Assembly: GCF_029278605.1 (NCBI RefSeq)
Contig: NZ_CP119572.1
Coordinates: forward strand, 1,488,001-1,552,000
Source: Cupriavidus sp. WKF15
GTDB taxonomy: Bacteria > Pseudomonadota > Gammaproteobacteria > Burkholderiales > Burkholderiaceae
DNA length: 64,000 bases
Direction of reading: 5' to 3'
The notes under the pieces were generated by a model. It ran no database searches and was not told the origin of the DNA. It saw only the letters and a list, made by a program, of their open reading frames with translations. Positions 25,300 through 34,735 of the stretch are shown here, piece by piece. The translations under genes were made by a program, and so were the position numbers. How positions within the stretch are numbered: position 1 is the first letter of the stretch; the number at the start of each line of letters is the position of its first letter.

Positions 25300-25566
25300 T
25301 CACGATTCCACACACTCGGTCCGGATTGTCATCTTTGGTTGCGTGTCCGATGCCGCTGCGCGGCCAGGCAACTGGTCGTGAAATCGCTGGCACTCCGCGT
25401 GGGCGTCATAACTGACTGGCAACACCGCCTCGTCCACATCTGTGCGATCGGGAGTCTTTGCCTCGAGACGGACATAGATCTGGCGCGAAATGATCGCCGC
25501 CACCACGACGAGGATCCCCGCGACGAGCAGTTTCAAGGCTAGCTTGCGCAGATACGGCCATTGCAT
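25300..25566 (-). CDS. Small hypothetical membrane protein upstream of bcsD
   Basis: The 88-residue frame encodes a basic start, one hydrophobic helix (LALKLLVAGILVVVAAIISR at about 9-28) and a polar tail of about 60 residues with two cysteines. It lies 118 bases before bcsD on the same strand, so it could be co-transcribed with the cellulose genes. No family is recognised and the ribosome site is weak. The rhythm of hydrophobic residues makes it more likely than chance to be real. Confidence 0.45.
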   Translation of the reverse strand: MQWPYLRKLALKLLVAGILVVVAAIISRQIYVRLEAKTPDRTDVDEAVLPVSYDAHAECQRFHDQLPGRAAASDTQPKMTIRTECVES

Positions 25567-25574
25567 GTCGGGAC

Positions 25575-25592
25575 AATGATTCTCTAATCATT
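25575..25592. promoter_or_regulatory. Palindrome upstream of the bcs-linked membrane protein
   Basis: AATGATT and AATCATT form a perfect 7+7 inverted repeat around CTCT. It lies 9 bases before the start codon of the small membrane protein and upstream of the whole cellulose operon. It could be a regulator site. No regulator is identified. Confidence 0.4.
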
Positions 25593-25666
25593 CATGGCTG
25601 TGCAGCCGGCAAATGCTGGCTTCAATCCGATCGCACGTTGCCACTATTTGACGTCGGGTTTATGGA

Positions 25667-25787
25667 AAAGAAAGAGGGTGTAGGCGAAAACGGGGACGAC
25701 CGCCTGCACCTTTGGATTGGCAGCAGGGTCAGTCAGTCGGAGTTGCCGCCCGCCATTGTGCTGCATAGCGGGATCGGCAGTACCCCC
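25667..25787 (+). repeat. Interspersed repeat, degenerate copy
   Basis: This copy begins AAAGAAAGAGGGTGTAGGCG and has a partner arm CGCCTGCACC at 25701-25710, with two mismatches in the stem. About 60 bases later it keeps the 3-prime part CCATTGTG...GCAT...GTACCCC shared with copies at 26.99 kb and 57.43 kb. It is the most decayed of the three. It lies between galU and the bcs-linked membrane gene. Confidence 0.6.
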
Positions 25788-25905
25788 TAAGAGTTGGGAC
25801 AAATACTTCGAGGAAGACCCGCTGAGTTCAGAAGCGAACCGTGGAGCCCTTATGGTGGTGGAAGAGGTTGGGGGGCTCCCACCCGGACTCTCTCGAAGAG
25901 CCTCG

Positions 25906-26802
25906 TCAGGCAATCACGCAGTCAGCCAGCTGATGATCGCGCGTCTCCAGGTAGCTGCGGAAGTGCGCGCCAATTTCGGGGTGCTTGAACGCATACTCGA
26001 CCGTCGCCTTCAGATAGCCCAGCTTGCTGCCGCAGTCGTAGCGCGTGCCTTGGTAACGGTAGGCCAGCACCTGTTCCTGGCTGAGCAGCGACTGGATCCC
26101 GTCAGTCAGCTGGAACTCACCGCCCGCGCCCGGCTTGAGGTCGCGCAGGTGGTCGAAGATGCGCGGGGTCAGGATATAGCGACCGACCACGCCCAGGTTC
26201 GACGGCGCCTTCTCCGGCGCCGGCTTCTCGATGATGTCCGACACCTTGATCACGCCTTCGCTCCACTCGCGGCCATCGATCACGCCGTAGGAACGGCTCT
26301 GTTCAGGGGTGATTTCCTCGACGCCAAGTATCGAGCAGTTGTAGTGGTTGTAGGCATCCACCATCTGCTTCATCACGGGCGGAGTGCCATCGATCAGGTC
26401 ATCGGCAAGCATGATGGCGAATGGAGTGTTGCCGACTAGCTTGGCCGCGCAAAGCACGGCGTGGCCAAGGCCAAGCGCCTCGGGTTGGCGCACGTAGTAG
26501 CAGTCGACGTTGGCCGGCTTGATCGAGCGCACCACGTCCAGGAGCGCTTGCTTGTTCTTGGCTTCCAGCTCCACCTCCAGTTCGAAGGCCTTGTCGAAAT
26601 GGTCCTCGATGGCGCGCTTGGATCGGCCGGTGACGAAGATCATCTCGGTGATGCCGGCAGCCATGGCTTCTTCCACCGCGTACTGGATCAGCGGCTTGTC
26701 GACCACCGGCAGCATTTCCTTGGGGCTCGCCTTAGTGGCCGGCAGGAAGCGGGTGCCAAGACCCGCGACCGGGAAGACGGCCTTGGTAACACGACTGCCC
26801 AT
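25906..26802 (-). CDS. galU: UTP-glucose-1-phosphate uridylyltransferase GalU
   Basis: The 298-residue protein has the full GalU signature: [24 protein letters not shown] at about 9-32, the [15 protein letters not shown] stretch, the metal/sugar-binding ADDLID, and [10 protein letters not shown] with a [11 protein letters not shown] block. It makes UDP-glucose from UTP and glucose 1-phosphate. That product feeds cellulose synthase (bcsA), the Ugd reaction and WcaJ in this same window. It is transcribed alone on the minus strand, with AAGGA nine bases before the ATG. Confidence 0.95.
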   Translation of the reverse strand: MGSRVTKAVFPVAGLGTRFLPATKASPKEMLPVVDKPLIQYAVEEAMAAGITEMIFVTGRSKRAIEDHFDKAFELEVELEAKNKQALLDVVRSIKPANVDCYYVRQPEALGLGHAVLCAAKLVGNTPFAIMLADDLIDGTPPVMKQMVDAYNHYNCSILGVEEITPEQSRSYGVIDGREWSEGVIKVSDIIEKPAPEKAPSNLGVVGRYILTPRIFDHLRDLKPGAGGEFQLTDGIQSLLSQEQVLAYRYQGTRYDCGSKLGYLKATVEYAFKHPEIGAHFRSYLETRDHQLADCVIA

Positions 26803-26989
26803 ATTGTGTTTTCCTTTGCGAATGTTTGATGAAATTGCGAAATTCTTTGAGTCGGAATTATGTCCGACGTAACCGAACTACGGAGGCGGGGTGTCCAAAA
26901 CCGCGAATGTTTCGCTAATGCACATCGGAAAGGTCAATGACTTTCATGTAGCGATATCTCATATCCGCGCGGATTCAGAGTACGGACGA

Positions 26990-27096
26990 AGAAAGAGGGT
27001 GTAGGCGCGCAGGGTGAGCGCCTACACCCTTTAAGCGGTAACGGGGAGCTACCACGCTAAATTGTGTGGCATCGCAGCATGAGGGGTACCCCTCAT
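26990..27096 (+). repeat. Interspersed repeat, best-preserved copy
   Basis: It opens with a perfect 13-bp stem, AGGGTGTAGGCGC (26996-27008) with GCGCCTACACCCT (27018-27030), around a 9-base loop. About 30 bases on it carries AATTGTGTGGCATCGCAGCATGA-like sequence. It ends in the perfect 18-bp palindrome at 27079-27096 (ATGAGGGGT/ACCCCTCAT). Copies at 25.67 and 57.43 kb share both ends. It looks like a small non-coding mobile or structural repeat such as a REP- or MITE-like element. Confidence 0.7.
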
Positions 27097-27361
27097 CCGT
27101 TGGGATAGCACGAATATCGTTGCCAGCGCGTTTCGCTGTGGAACACGCCCAGCGCTACGCTTGGGGCACCGATCAGGAGGTCCTGGCCCAGATCGCCAAG
27201 GTCATCAGAAGGCCGCAATGGAAGCAAGTAACCTTCGACCCCGGCTGTTTGTCTTCAGAAATTTCCCCCCTTAAGCGTGGGCCCACCAACGCGGGGTAAG
27301 ACTAGATTGGATCCTCATCAATAATTGCCCCCGGCAATCTGACCCTTTGCCATTCCCGGTT
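27097..27361. other. Intergenic region after the 27.0-kb repeat
   Basis: No convincing gene is seen. A 77-codon plus-strand frame at 27066-27299 begins inside the repeat, lacks a ribosome site and matches no family I know. One stretch (VLAQIAKVIRRPQWKQVTFDP) could be a decayed coding remnant, but this is not strong. Confidence 0.4.
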
Positions 27362-27403
27362 AGGGTGTAGACACTCCCTTCGTCTACACCCTACTTTTTT
27401 TTT
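27362..27403 (+). terminator. Strong rho-independent hairpin with GGGTGTAG stem
   Basis: AGGGTGTAGAC (27362-27372) and GTCTACACCCT (27382-27392) form a perfect 11-bp stem, extended to 12 by the outer T-A pair. A run of nine Ts follows at 27395-27403. It has the form of a plus-strand terminator, but no plus-strand gene is seen in the preceding kilobase. Its stem core is the same GGGTGTAG/CTACACCC as in the interspersed repeats, so it may derive from one. Confidence 0.75.
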
Positions 27404-27921
27404 GAGCCTGTGCGTCGAGGGACACAGTGAGAAGAAGCTAGCGGATATAGATCTGCTTCAGAAACCCGGGAAGCGAGGCTAGGTTAGCTCAAACTTCAGC
27501 TCGGAAAATCGAGCGGAAACAAACGGACTCGAGCACAACGGGACGGGCAATGACATGACAAGCTTTCCCACGCTCAAAGGAGCCAGTGATCTCGTTTCGG
27601 CTCGCTGTGCGATACCCCTACTTCTTTCGGGTCCACTCTTAAGAGGGGATAGAAAACTCGCTAAAAACGCCTTCTTCGCCTTGAAGACGTAGCCATTGGA
27701 GCCATACACTTCGCCGGTCATTCGCGAAATGCCGCAGTGCAAAAAGAGCGCGCAATCGCGCCCGGCAACAAGAAGCCATACCGCCAGGTTCAAATCCGTG
27801 GGCAGCGCAAACAAGCGGAAAGGCACCAGCGTGTGCCATATCGAACAAGCGGAATCACCGCTACACAGCACGCCGTGGAGGCGGCGGGCATGCGGTTTCT
27901 TACACAAGGGAATATCAAGAC
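27404..27921. other. Leader region of the polysaccharide operon
   Basis: About 500 bases between the terminator hairpin and wza hold no gene I can support. The sequence was checked for a JUMPstart/ops element (GGCGGTAG core) and none was found. The promoter for the plus-strand polysaccharide genes must lie here, but no clear -35/-10 pair stands out. A 174-codon minus-strand frame (27479-28003) runs into wza antisense and is not credible. Confidence 0.5.
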
Positions 27922-29061
27922 GTGCTAAAGCTTTCAAGCAGGCAGATATTTGGCAAGGCGCTAATGTATCTGGGTATCGTTCCGTTGCTGGCTTCCTGCG
28001 CACTTGCGCCAGGGATGCGGTTCGACCCGCAGCGTCCGCTCGATCCGGAGGATCCGCAATCGGTGCCGAAGATCACGCAGATCACCCCGACGCTGGTGCG
28101 TACGCTAAAGGCACAGACGCAGCCAGCGAACGCTGGGGTAGAGGAGCTGTTCGCTGATCCGAAGGCCTATACGATTGGCGTGGGTGACATTCTCTCGATC
28201 GTTGTGTGGGATCACCCCGAACTGGTGTTCCCTACGCAGACCTACTCGATTGGCACGGCATACGAGATCCCGAACTACAGCGGTGCGGCTAACGTGCCCG
28301 GCTACGTCGTCAGCCCAGCTGGCACCATCCAGTTTCCGTATGCCGGTGTGGTCAAGGTTCTTGACCGCACGCCGGACGACGTCCGCGGACAACTGAGTAC
28401 CCAGCTCAAGCCTGTGGTCAACATGCCGCAGCTCACCGTGCGCGTGCTCGCCTTCCGTAGCAAGCGCGTCTACGTGGATGGCGAAGTCAAGACGCCTGGC
28501 CCCCAGAACATCGACGACGTACCCATGACCCTGGTGGAAGCGCTCAACCGCGCCGGCGGTGTCAACGTCCTGACAGGCGACAACAGTCGCATCCGAGTCT
28601 CCCGCGAGGGCAAGAGCTACTACGTCAACCTGCCTGCGCTGCTGCAGCAAGGCATCGACCCCGCTCGCATCCTGCTGCGCAGTGGCGACATCGTGCGCGT
28701 GGAACAACGCGAGGACAGCAAGGTATTCGTGACCGGCGAAGTGTTGCGTCCTCTCGCCGTCATGCCGCGCAACGGGCGTCTGACCCTCAGTGAGGCGATC
28801 GGCGAAGCTGGCGGTGTCAACCCGACCTCGGCAAACGCCAAGGAGCTCTATGTCATCCGCAAGAGCGGCGATGGCGACGCCGAGGTGTTCCACCTGGACG
28901 GTAAATCGCCTGTCTCCTTTGCCCTCGCCGAATCGTTCGAGCTGAAGCCGAGGGATGTTGTCTACGTCGACGCCGCTGGCGTGGTCCGCTGGAGTCGCGT
29001 GATCAACCAGTTGATTCCCAGCGGCAACTTCTTCACGTCCACGATGAACGCGGTCAAATGA
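27922..29061 (+). CDS. Polysaccharide export lipoprotein (Wza/EpsA family)
   Basis: The 379-residue outer-membrane polysaccharide exporter has a lipoprotein signal with lipobox LASC (Cys26). The poly-export domain follows (YTIGVGDILSIVVWDHPELV at about 78-97). Two SLBB-type domains come next (FRSKRVYVDGEVKTPG and DSKVFVTGEVLRPLAV). Octamers of such proteins form the channel for the polymer. The GTG at 27922 gives a positively charged signal peptide. An ATG at 27964 would remove the charged start. It opens the plus-strand arm of the cluster and overlaps the next gene by ATGA. Confidence 0.9.
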   Translation: MLKLSSRQIFGKALMYLGIVPLLASCALAPGMRFDPQRPLDPEDPQSVPKITQITPTLVRTLKAQTQPANAGVEELFADPKAYTIGVGDILSIVVWDHPELVFPTQTYSIGTAYEIPNYSGAANVPGYVVSPAGTIQFPYAGVVKVLDRTPDDVRGQLSTQLKPVVNMPQLTVRVLAFRSKRVYVDGEVKTPGPQNIDDVPMTLVEALNRAGGVNVLTGDNSRIRVSREGKSYYVNLPALLQQGIDPARILLRSGDIVRVEQREDSKVFVTGEVLRPLAVMPRNGRLTLSEAIGEAGGVNPTSANAKELYVIRKSGDGDAEVFHLDGKSPVSFALAESFELKPRDVVYVDAAGVVRWSRVINQLIPSGNFFTSTMNAVK

Positions 29062-29495
29062 TCAAGACTGTACTCGTGGTCTGCATCGGCAATATCTGTC
29101 GGAGCCCGATGGCAGAAGGGCTCCTCAAGCAGGCTTTGCCGGAAGCCAACATCATCTCCGCGGGCCTTGGCGCGCTCACGGGCAAGCCGGCCGATGTGCA
29201 CGCTATCGATGTCATGCGAGGAATTGGCGTGGATATCACCGCCCATCGGGCCCAGCAATTGAGCCGCGCCATGACGACGCGTGCGGACCTCATTCTCGTG
29301 ATGGACAACGCACAGCGGCAAGATCTGCAGCACTTGCATCCGGCTACCACCGGTCGGGTCTTTCGCATTGGTGAGCTTGCCGGGTTCGACGTGCCAGATC
29401 CCTATCGCGAGGCACGCCCGGCATTCGAAAACGTGCTGCGGTTGGTCCAACGCGGCGTGGACGCCTGGGTACCACGCATCCAGGCGCTTCGATAA
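29058..29495 (+). CDS. Low-molecular-weight protein-tyrosine phosphatase (Wzb/EpsP family)
   Basis: The 145-residue protein carries the phosphatase loop CIGNICRSP (C-x5-R) at about residues 9-17 and the general-acid aspartate in the late VPDPYRE motif. Proteins of this type dephosphorylate the tyrosine-rich tail of the partner kinase Wzc, and the cycle is needed for polymer export. It lies between wza (4-base overlap) and the kinase gene (15-base gap), which is the standard order. Confidence 0.93.
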   Translation: MIKTVLVVCIGNICRSPMAEGLLKQALPEANIISAGLGALTGKPADVHAIDVMRGIGVDITAHRAQQLSRAMTTRADLILVMDNAQRQDLQHLHPATTGRVFRIGELAGFDVPDPYREARPAFENVLRLVQRGVDAWVPRIQALR

Positions 29496-29510
29496 CTGAA
29501 TCGGTTGTAA

Positions 29511-31775
29511 ATGCAGATGAACCAGACTCCCCCTCCTATTGTTGTCGCTGCGCCTCAGGAGGACGAGATTGATCTCGTCCGGTACCTTGATGTGCTGATC
29601 GCCAGTCGTTGGCTGATTGCATCCATTGCAGGTGTGGTACTGGCTTTAGGGGTGGCGTACGCGTTCCTGGCTCGGCCAGTATATCGAGCCGATATTCTGG
29701 TGCAGGTGGAGGACAATCCGAACAGCGCCAACAGCTTGCTGGGTGATGTCTCCAGCCTGTTTGATGTCAAGGCTCAGGCCACGGCAGAGATCGAGATCCT
29801 CCGCTCGCGCATGGTTGTCAGCAAGGCGGTGGACAATCTGCGACTCTATATTTCGGCGAAGCCCGAGTATTTTCCCTTTGTCGGTGCCAGAATCGCCAGC
29901 CGCGCCAAGGGCTTGTCCAATCCAGGACTATTCGGATTCGGCGGCTTCGCCTGGGCCAGGGAATCGATCAGTGTTGAGCAATTCGATGTCCCTGAATCGC
30001 TTGAGAGCGAAAAGTTCAAGCTAATCGCCATGGGGGAAGGCCACTACCGGGTGGAGCATTCCAGCCTGGACGCACCCCTTGAAGGGCGAGTAGGCCAGCC
30101 GCTAACTGCTGAGCAGAGTGTGGGCCACTTCGCGCTCTTGGTAACGGATTTGAAGGCAAAGCCAGGTATTACGTTCAGCTTGGTGCGGAATTCGCATCTG
30201 CAAACCGTCGAGCAACTCCAGGATCAACTCCTGATCGCGGAGAAGGGCAAGCAGAGCGGCATCATCGGTGCTTCGTTGGATGGGAACGACCAAAAGCTCA
30301 CGGCGAGCATCCTGAATGAGATTGGCGAAGAGTACGTTGCACAGAACATCAAGCGCAAAGCCGCCGAGGCGGAAAAATCGCTCGTCTTCCTGGGGGATCT
30401 GCTGCCACAACTCAAGGGCGAGCTTGAACGGGCCGAAGTGAAGTACAACGAGATGCGGAACAAGCGCCATACCTTCAACCTAAGTGAGGAAGGTAAGGTG
30501 TTTCTGCAGGAAAACGTGACGGCCGAAACGAAGCTGCTCGAGCTGAAGCAAAAGCGCACCGAACTATCGACACGTTTTGCCCCTTCCCACCCGGTCGTGC
30601 AGGCCCTTGACCAGCAGATCGCGGCGTTGAACACGACGGTCGCCGCTATGGCCACCCGCATGAAAGCCTTCCCCAATGTGGAGCAGGACACTCTGCGGCT
30701 GATGCGCGACGTGCAAGTCAACAATGACCTTTACGTGGGGTTGCTGAACAATATGCAGCAGCTCAAGCTCGTCAAGGCGGGAAAAGTCGGAAATGTACGG
30801 CTGCTTGATAACGCTCCGGTTCCGGAGGAACCAATTAAGCCCAAGAAGGGCCTAGTCATAGCGCTGGCTGCTATTCTGGGTTTTCTGACTGGTGTCCTGG
30901 TGGCCTTCCTGCGCAATGCGCTGTACGGTGGTATCACCGATTCGCAGGACATTGAGCAACACACGGGTTTGAGCGTCTATGCGACAGTGCCTTTGTCGAC
31001 GAGCCAGACTTTCCTCACCGAAGAAATCCGCCAGCGCAAGCGCGGAAACTTCGTGCTCGCGGAACGTAATCCCAATGAGCCAGCGATTGAAAGTCTGCGC
31101 AGCCTGCGCACGGCGCTGCAGTTTGCCATGCTCGATGCGGATAACAAGCGAGTGCTGCTCACGGGTCCCACGCCGGGCGTCGGCAAGTCATTTATCTCCG
31201 CCAATCTCGCCGCGGTGATGGCCTCTGGCGGCAAGCGTGTGCTGCTCATTGATGCCGACATGCGCAAAGGCCATCTGAATCAGTATTTTGGCAAGTCCCG
31301 TAATAACGGGCTGGCGGATGTGCTGATCGGCAAAGCGAGTCTTGACCAGGCGATACACCACGAAGTGCTTGAGAACTTGGACTTTATCAGCACAGGCAGC
31401 TTGCCTCCGAATCCGGCCGAATTGCTGCTCAACGCGCGCATGGTGAAGCTCCTTGACGAGTTGGATCACCAGTACGACCTTGTACTAATCGATACACCGC
31501 CCGTTCTTGCCGTCTCCGATACCGCGATCCTCGCAGCTCGCTGCGGGACGGTGCTATTGGTGACGCGGTTCGAGAAAACCACTATTGGGGAAGTGACTGA
31601 ATCCGCCAAACAGCTGCGCCAGACAAATGCCGATGTGAATGGCGTCGTGTTCAATGGCCTGGATCCGAATGCGTACCGCTATGGATATGGATCGAAGTAT
31701 GGACGGTATCGATATGCGTACTACGGCTATGCAGCGGATAACACGACAAATCAGTTGACGGTGCCCGGTAAATGA
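29511..31775 (+). CDS. Polysaccharide co-polymerase and BY-kinase (Wzc/EpsB family)
   Basis: The 754-residue protein has an N-terminal Wzz domain with a first membrane helix at about 27-47, a long periplasmic coiled region, a second helix at about 445-465, and a cytoplasmic tyrosine-kinase domain. Walker A (GPTPGVGKSFIS) is at about 550, Walker A-prime reads VLLIDADMRKG and Walker B reads LVLIDTPPV. The C-terminal tail (about 720-742) is a tyrosine cluster, with about ten Tyr in YRYGYGSKYGRYRYAYYGY. It sets chain length and controls export. An ATG two codons downstream is an equal start choice. Confidence 0.95.
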   Translation: MQMNQTPPPIVVAAPQEDEIDLVRYLDVLIASRWLIASIAGVVLALGVAYAFLARPVYRADILVQVEDNPNSANSLLGDVSSLFDVKAQATAEIEILRSRMVVSKAVDNLRLYISAKPEYFPFVGARIASRAKGLSNPGLFGFGGFAWARESISVEQFDVPESLESEKFKLIAMGEGHYRVEHSSLDAPLEGRVGQPLTAEQSVGHFALLVTDLKAKPGITFSLVRNSHLQTVEQLQDQLLIAEKGKQSGIIGASLDGNDQKLTASILNEIGEEYVAQNIKRKAAEAEKSLVFLGDLLPQLKGELERAEVKYNEMRNKRHTFNLSEEGKVFLQENVTAETKLLELKQKRTELSTRFAPSHPVVQALDQQIAALNTTVAAMATRMKAFPNVEQDTLRLMRDVQVNNDLYVGLLNNMQQLKLVKAGKVGNVRLLDNAPVPEEPIKPKKGLVIALAAILGFLTGVLVAFLRNALYGGITDSQDIEQHTGLSVYATVPLSTSQTFLTEEIRQRKRGNFVLAERNPNEPAIESLRSLRTALQFAMLDADNKRVLLTGPTPGVGKSFISANLAAVMASGGKRVLLIDADMRKGHLNQYFGKSRNNGLADVLIGKASLDQAIHHEVLENLDFISTGSLPPNPAELLLNARMVKLLDELDHQYDLVLIDTPPVLAVSDTAILAARCGTVLLVTRFEKTTIGEVTESAKQLRQTNADVNGVVFNGLDPNAYRYGYGSKYGRYRYAYYGYAADNTTNQLTVPGK

Positions 31776-32110
31776 AGGGCCGTGACAGTTGAACAGCAAG
31801 TAGGGATCGGGTCCACGTCGGACGTATGTACCGACGGCTGAGCCGGGCACAGAGACCGGCCATATATCAGCCAGCTCAAGGAAGCGGGCGAATTTGCGTG
31901 AGGGGCGGCAAGCGCAGTCATGAAGCACATGTGGTTGCCGCCTCCCACCGACCATCTGGACAGCTGGATCGGCTGCTGAGCCGGCAATCGAGCTATCTGG
32001 ATGGCTTTCTCAATATCAGGGAAAAGCCGTCGCCACGTGGCGGCGCGTCCTCTCACGTCTTGCTTACGCTGAGAGGCTGACTGACATTTGATTTGGCAAA
32101 GGAGAAGCCG
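31776..32110. other. Gap between the Wzc-like kinase and manC genes
   Basis: These 335 bases contain no open frame with coding character and no clear terminator. A ribosome site (AAAGGAG at 32098-32104) ends the region just before manC. The gap could hold an internal promoter, but no convincing boxes are visible. Confidence 0.5.
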
Positions 32111-33565
32111 ATGCAAGAGCCAGCCGTGATCGTTCCCGTCGTTCTTTGTGGTGGCTCCGGAACACGCCTGTGGCCGCTGTCACGCGAGGGCTATCCGAAG
32201 CAATTCCTCAAGCTCCTGGGTGACCGCTCGCTGCTGCAGGATACGTTGCTGCGTGTGCAGAAAATTCCGGGCATTGCCGCACCACTGCTTGTCACCAGTC
32301 ATGCGCATCGGTTCATGGTCGCGGAGCAAGCCCGCGAGATCGGTATCAGCGATGGCGAATTCATGCTGGAACCGCATGCCAGGAATACCGCCCCTGCCTC
32401 GGCTGCAGCTGCTCTGCACGCCCGGGCCGCGGGACAGGATCCGCTGATGCTGGTGCTGCCTTCGGATCATCTGATCCAGGACACTTCCGCCTTCGCAAAG
32501 ATCGTGACGCAAGGCGTTGCGGCGGCGCAAGCCGGAGCACTTGTCACCTTTGGTATCGCGCCTACCGCTCCCGCTACTGGGTACGGCTATATCAAGGCAG
32601 GTGCGCGCCGCACGGAGTCTAGCTTCGAGGTTGCTTGCTTCGAAGAAAAGCCATCGCTGCCGCGCGCGAACCAGTTCCTGGCGGAGGGGGGCTACTTCTG
32701 GAACAGCGGTATCTTCCTGTTCCGTGCCTCGGCGTTCCTTGCCGAACTGGAAGCTTTTTCGCCCGAGATTCTGCGCGCGGTCCGGGAGTCCGTCAGCCTC
32801 GGCCAGAAAGACCTCGATTTTTTCCGCATCAATGAGGCCGCATTCGCGCGCTGCCCGAGCAACTCCATCGACTACGCCGTCATGGAGCACACCACGCGAG
32901 CGCAGATGGTGCCGTTTGCCACCGAGTGGAGCGACGTTGGCGCATGGGACGCGGTCTGGGAACTCGGCACAAAGCAGGCTGACGGGAATGTCACGACAGG
33001 AGATGTGCTCACGCACAACACGAAGGATTGCCTGGTCCATGCGTCGCACCGCCTAGTTGCCATTGCGGGCGTGGAGGACGTAATGGTGGTGGAAACACCC
33101 GACGCGGTGCTCGTGGTGCACAAGGACCAGTGCCAAGACGTCAAGGCGCTCGTGGATATGGTCCGCAAGCAAGGCCGCAGCGAAGCCGTGGATCACCGTA
33201 AGGTCTACCGCCCGTGGGGCAGCTATGACTCGGTTGACGAAGGCCCGCGCTACCAGGTCAAGCGCATCACGGTCAAGCCGGGTGCCAAGCTCTCCATGCA
33301 AATGCACTATCACCGCGCGGAACACTGGATCGTGGTGAAGGGTACCGCCCGCGTGACCTGCGGCAACGAGACCTTCCTGCTCAGCGAGAACCAGTCCAGC
33401 TATATCCCGCTGGGCACCATCCACCGCCTGGAGAACCCCGGCAGCGTCCCCCTCGAGCTGATCGAAGTGCAGAGCGGCAGCTACCTCGGCGAGGACGACA
33501 TCGTCCGCTTTGACGATGCCTATGGCCGCGCGACCGCACCTGAATCTAAGGCCGAGTTGGCCTGA
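32111..33565 (+). CDS. manC: Mannose-1-phosphate guanylyltransferase/mannose-6-phosphate isomerase (ManC)
   Basis: The 484-residue bifunctional enzyme starts with the nucleotidyltransferase signature VVLCGGSGTRLWPLSREGYPKQF. It continues with LVLPSDHLIQD and ends in the type II phosphomannose-isomerase cupin (RPWGSYDSVDEGPRYQVKRI, KPGAKLSMQMHYHRAEHW). It converts mannose 1-phosphate and GTP to GDP-mannose, and can interconvert fructose 6-phosphate and mannose 6-phosphate. The ATG at 32111 has GGAG six bases upstream. A TTG at 32093 in the same frame is rejected. It feeds gmd and fcl directly downstream. Confidence 0.93.
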   Translation: MQEPAVIVPVVLCGGSGTRLWPLSREGYPKQFLKLLGDRSLLQDTLLRVQKIPGIAAPLLVTSHAHRFMVAEQAREIGISDGEFMLEPHARNTAPASAAAALHARAAGQDPLMLVLPSDHLIQDTSAFAKIVTQGVAAAQAGALVTFGIAPTAPATGYGYIKAGARRTESSFEVACFEEKPSLPRANQFLAEGGYFWNSGIFLFRASAFLAELEAFSPEILRAVRESVSLGQKDLDFFRINEAAFARCPSNSIDYAVMEHTTRAQMVPFATEWSDVGAWDAVWELGTKQADGNVTTGDVLTHNTKDCLVHASHRLVAIAGVEDVMVVETPDAVLVVHKDQCQDVKALVDMVRKQGRSEAVDHRKVYRPWGSYDSVDEGPRYQVKRITVKPGAKLSMQMHYHRAEHWIVVKGTARVTCGNETFLLSENQSSYIPLGTIHRLENPGSVPLELIEVQSGSYLGEDDIVRFDDAYGRATAPESKAELA

Positions 33566-33596
33566 CTGACCGGAATCTCAGAACAGAACACTGACA

Positions 33597-34727
33597 ATGA
33601 CCAAGATGACTCAAAAGACCGCACTCATCACCGGCATCACGGGCCAGGACGGATCTTACCTGGCCGAATTCCTGCTTGAGAAGGGCTACATCGTTCACGG
33701 CATCAAGCGCCGGGCGAGCTTGTTCAACACCTCGCGTGTGGATCACGTATACCAGGACCCCCATATCAGCCACCGGAACTTTGTGCTGCACTACGGCGAC
33801 CTGACCGACAGTACCAACCTGATCCGCATCGTGCAGCAGACCCAGCCCGATGAAATCTACAACTTGGGGGCCCAAAGCCACGTGGCGGTAAGCTTCGAGT
33901 CCCCCGAATACACGGCAGACGTGGATGCACTCGGCACGCTGCGTCTGCTTGAAGCGATCCGGATCCTTGGACTGGAGAAGAAGACGCGCTTTTACCAGGC
34001 CTCCACGTCGGAGTTGTATGGCCTGGTGCAGGAGACTCCGCAGAAAGAGACCACCCCCTTCTATCCGCGCAGCCCATACGCGGCAGCGAAGCTGTATGCC
34101 TATTGGATTACCGTGAACTACCGGGAATCCTATGGCATGTATGCATGCAACGGCATCCTGTTTAACCATGAAAGCCCCCGCCGCGGCGAAACCTTCGTGA
34201 CGCGCAAGGTTACACGCGGGCTGTCCAACATCGCGCAAGGCCTGGAGAACTGCCTGTACATGGGCAATATGGATTCGCTCCGGGACTGGGGGCACGCACA
34301 CGATTATGTGCGCATGCAATGGCTGATGCTGCAACAGGAGGAGCCGGAGGACTTCGTCATTGCGACGGGCAAGCAAGTGAGCGTGCGCGAATTCATCAGC
34401 CGAAGCGCCAAGCAACTGGGCATCACACTACGTTTTGAAGGGGTAGGCATTAATGAGGTGGCGCTGGTGGAAGCTATCAGCGGTGACAAGGCGCCGGCCC
34501 TGGCCGTTGGTGATGTGATTGTCAAGATCGATCCGCGGTATTTCCGGCCGGCCGAGGTGGAAACGCTGCTTGGCGATCCGGCGAAGGCCAAAGTGAAGCT
34601 CGGTTGGGAGCCGGAGATCACGCTTGATGACATGATCGCCGAAATGGTCATACATGACCTCGACCAGGCAAAGCGGCATGCCCTATTAAAGCAACATGGC
34701 TATGAAGTAACGGTAAGTATGGAGTAA
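33597..34727 (+). CDS. gmd: GDP-mannose 4,6-dehydratase
   Basis: The 376-residue short-chain dehydrogenase has the NADP-binding [19 protein letters not shown] start and the active-site series STSELYG and [15 protein letters not shown] (Thr/Ser, Glu, Tyr-x3-Lys). The typical [19 protein letters not shown] block is present. It turns GDP-mannose into GDP-4-keto-6-deoxymannose, the first step to GDP-L-fucose. It lies between manC and fcl. A second ATG three codons in is possible. Confidence 0.95.
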   Translation: MTKMTQKTALITGITGQDGSYLAEFLLEKGYIVHGIKRRASLFNTSRVDHVYQDPHISHRNFVLHYGDLTDSTNLIRIVQQTQPDEIYNLGAQSHVAVSFESPEYTADVDALGTLRLLEAIRILGLEKKTRFYQASTSELYGLVQETPQKETTPFYPRSPYAAAKLYAYWITVNYRESYGMYACNGILFNHESPRRGETFVTRKVTRGLSNIAQGLENCLYMGNMDSLRDWGHAHDYVRMQWLMLQQEEPEDFVIATGKQVSVREFISRSAKQLGITLRFEGVGINEVALVEAISGDKAPALAVGDVIVKIDPRYFRPAEVETLLGDPAKAKVKLGWEPEITLDDMIAEMVIHDLDQAKRHALLKQHGYEVTVSME

Positions 34728-34735
34728 AGAAAATA

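Noticed and set aside
25644..25913. 89-codon minus-strand frame next to galU
   Set aside because: It runs through an interspersed repeat copy, has no ribosome site and shows no protein-like pattern.
27404..27921. JUMPstart/ops element before the polysaccharide operon
   Set aside because: No GGCGGTAG core was found on the plus strand in this interval.
27479..28003. 174-codon minus-strand frame in the wza leader
   Set aside because: It overlaps the start of wza antisense, is rich in Cys and Arg and has no ribosome site.
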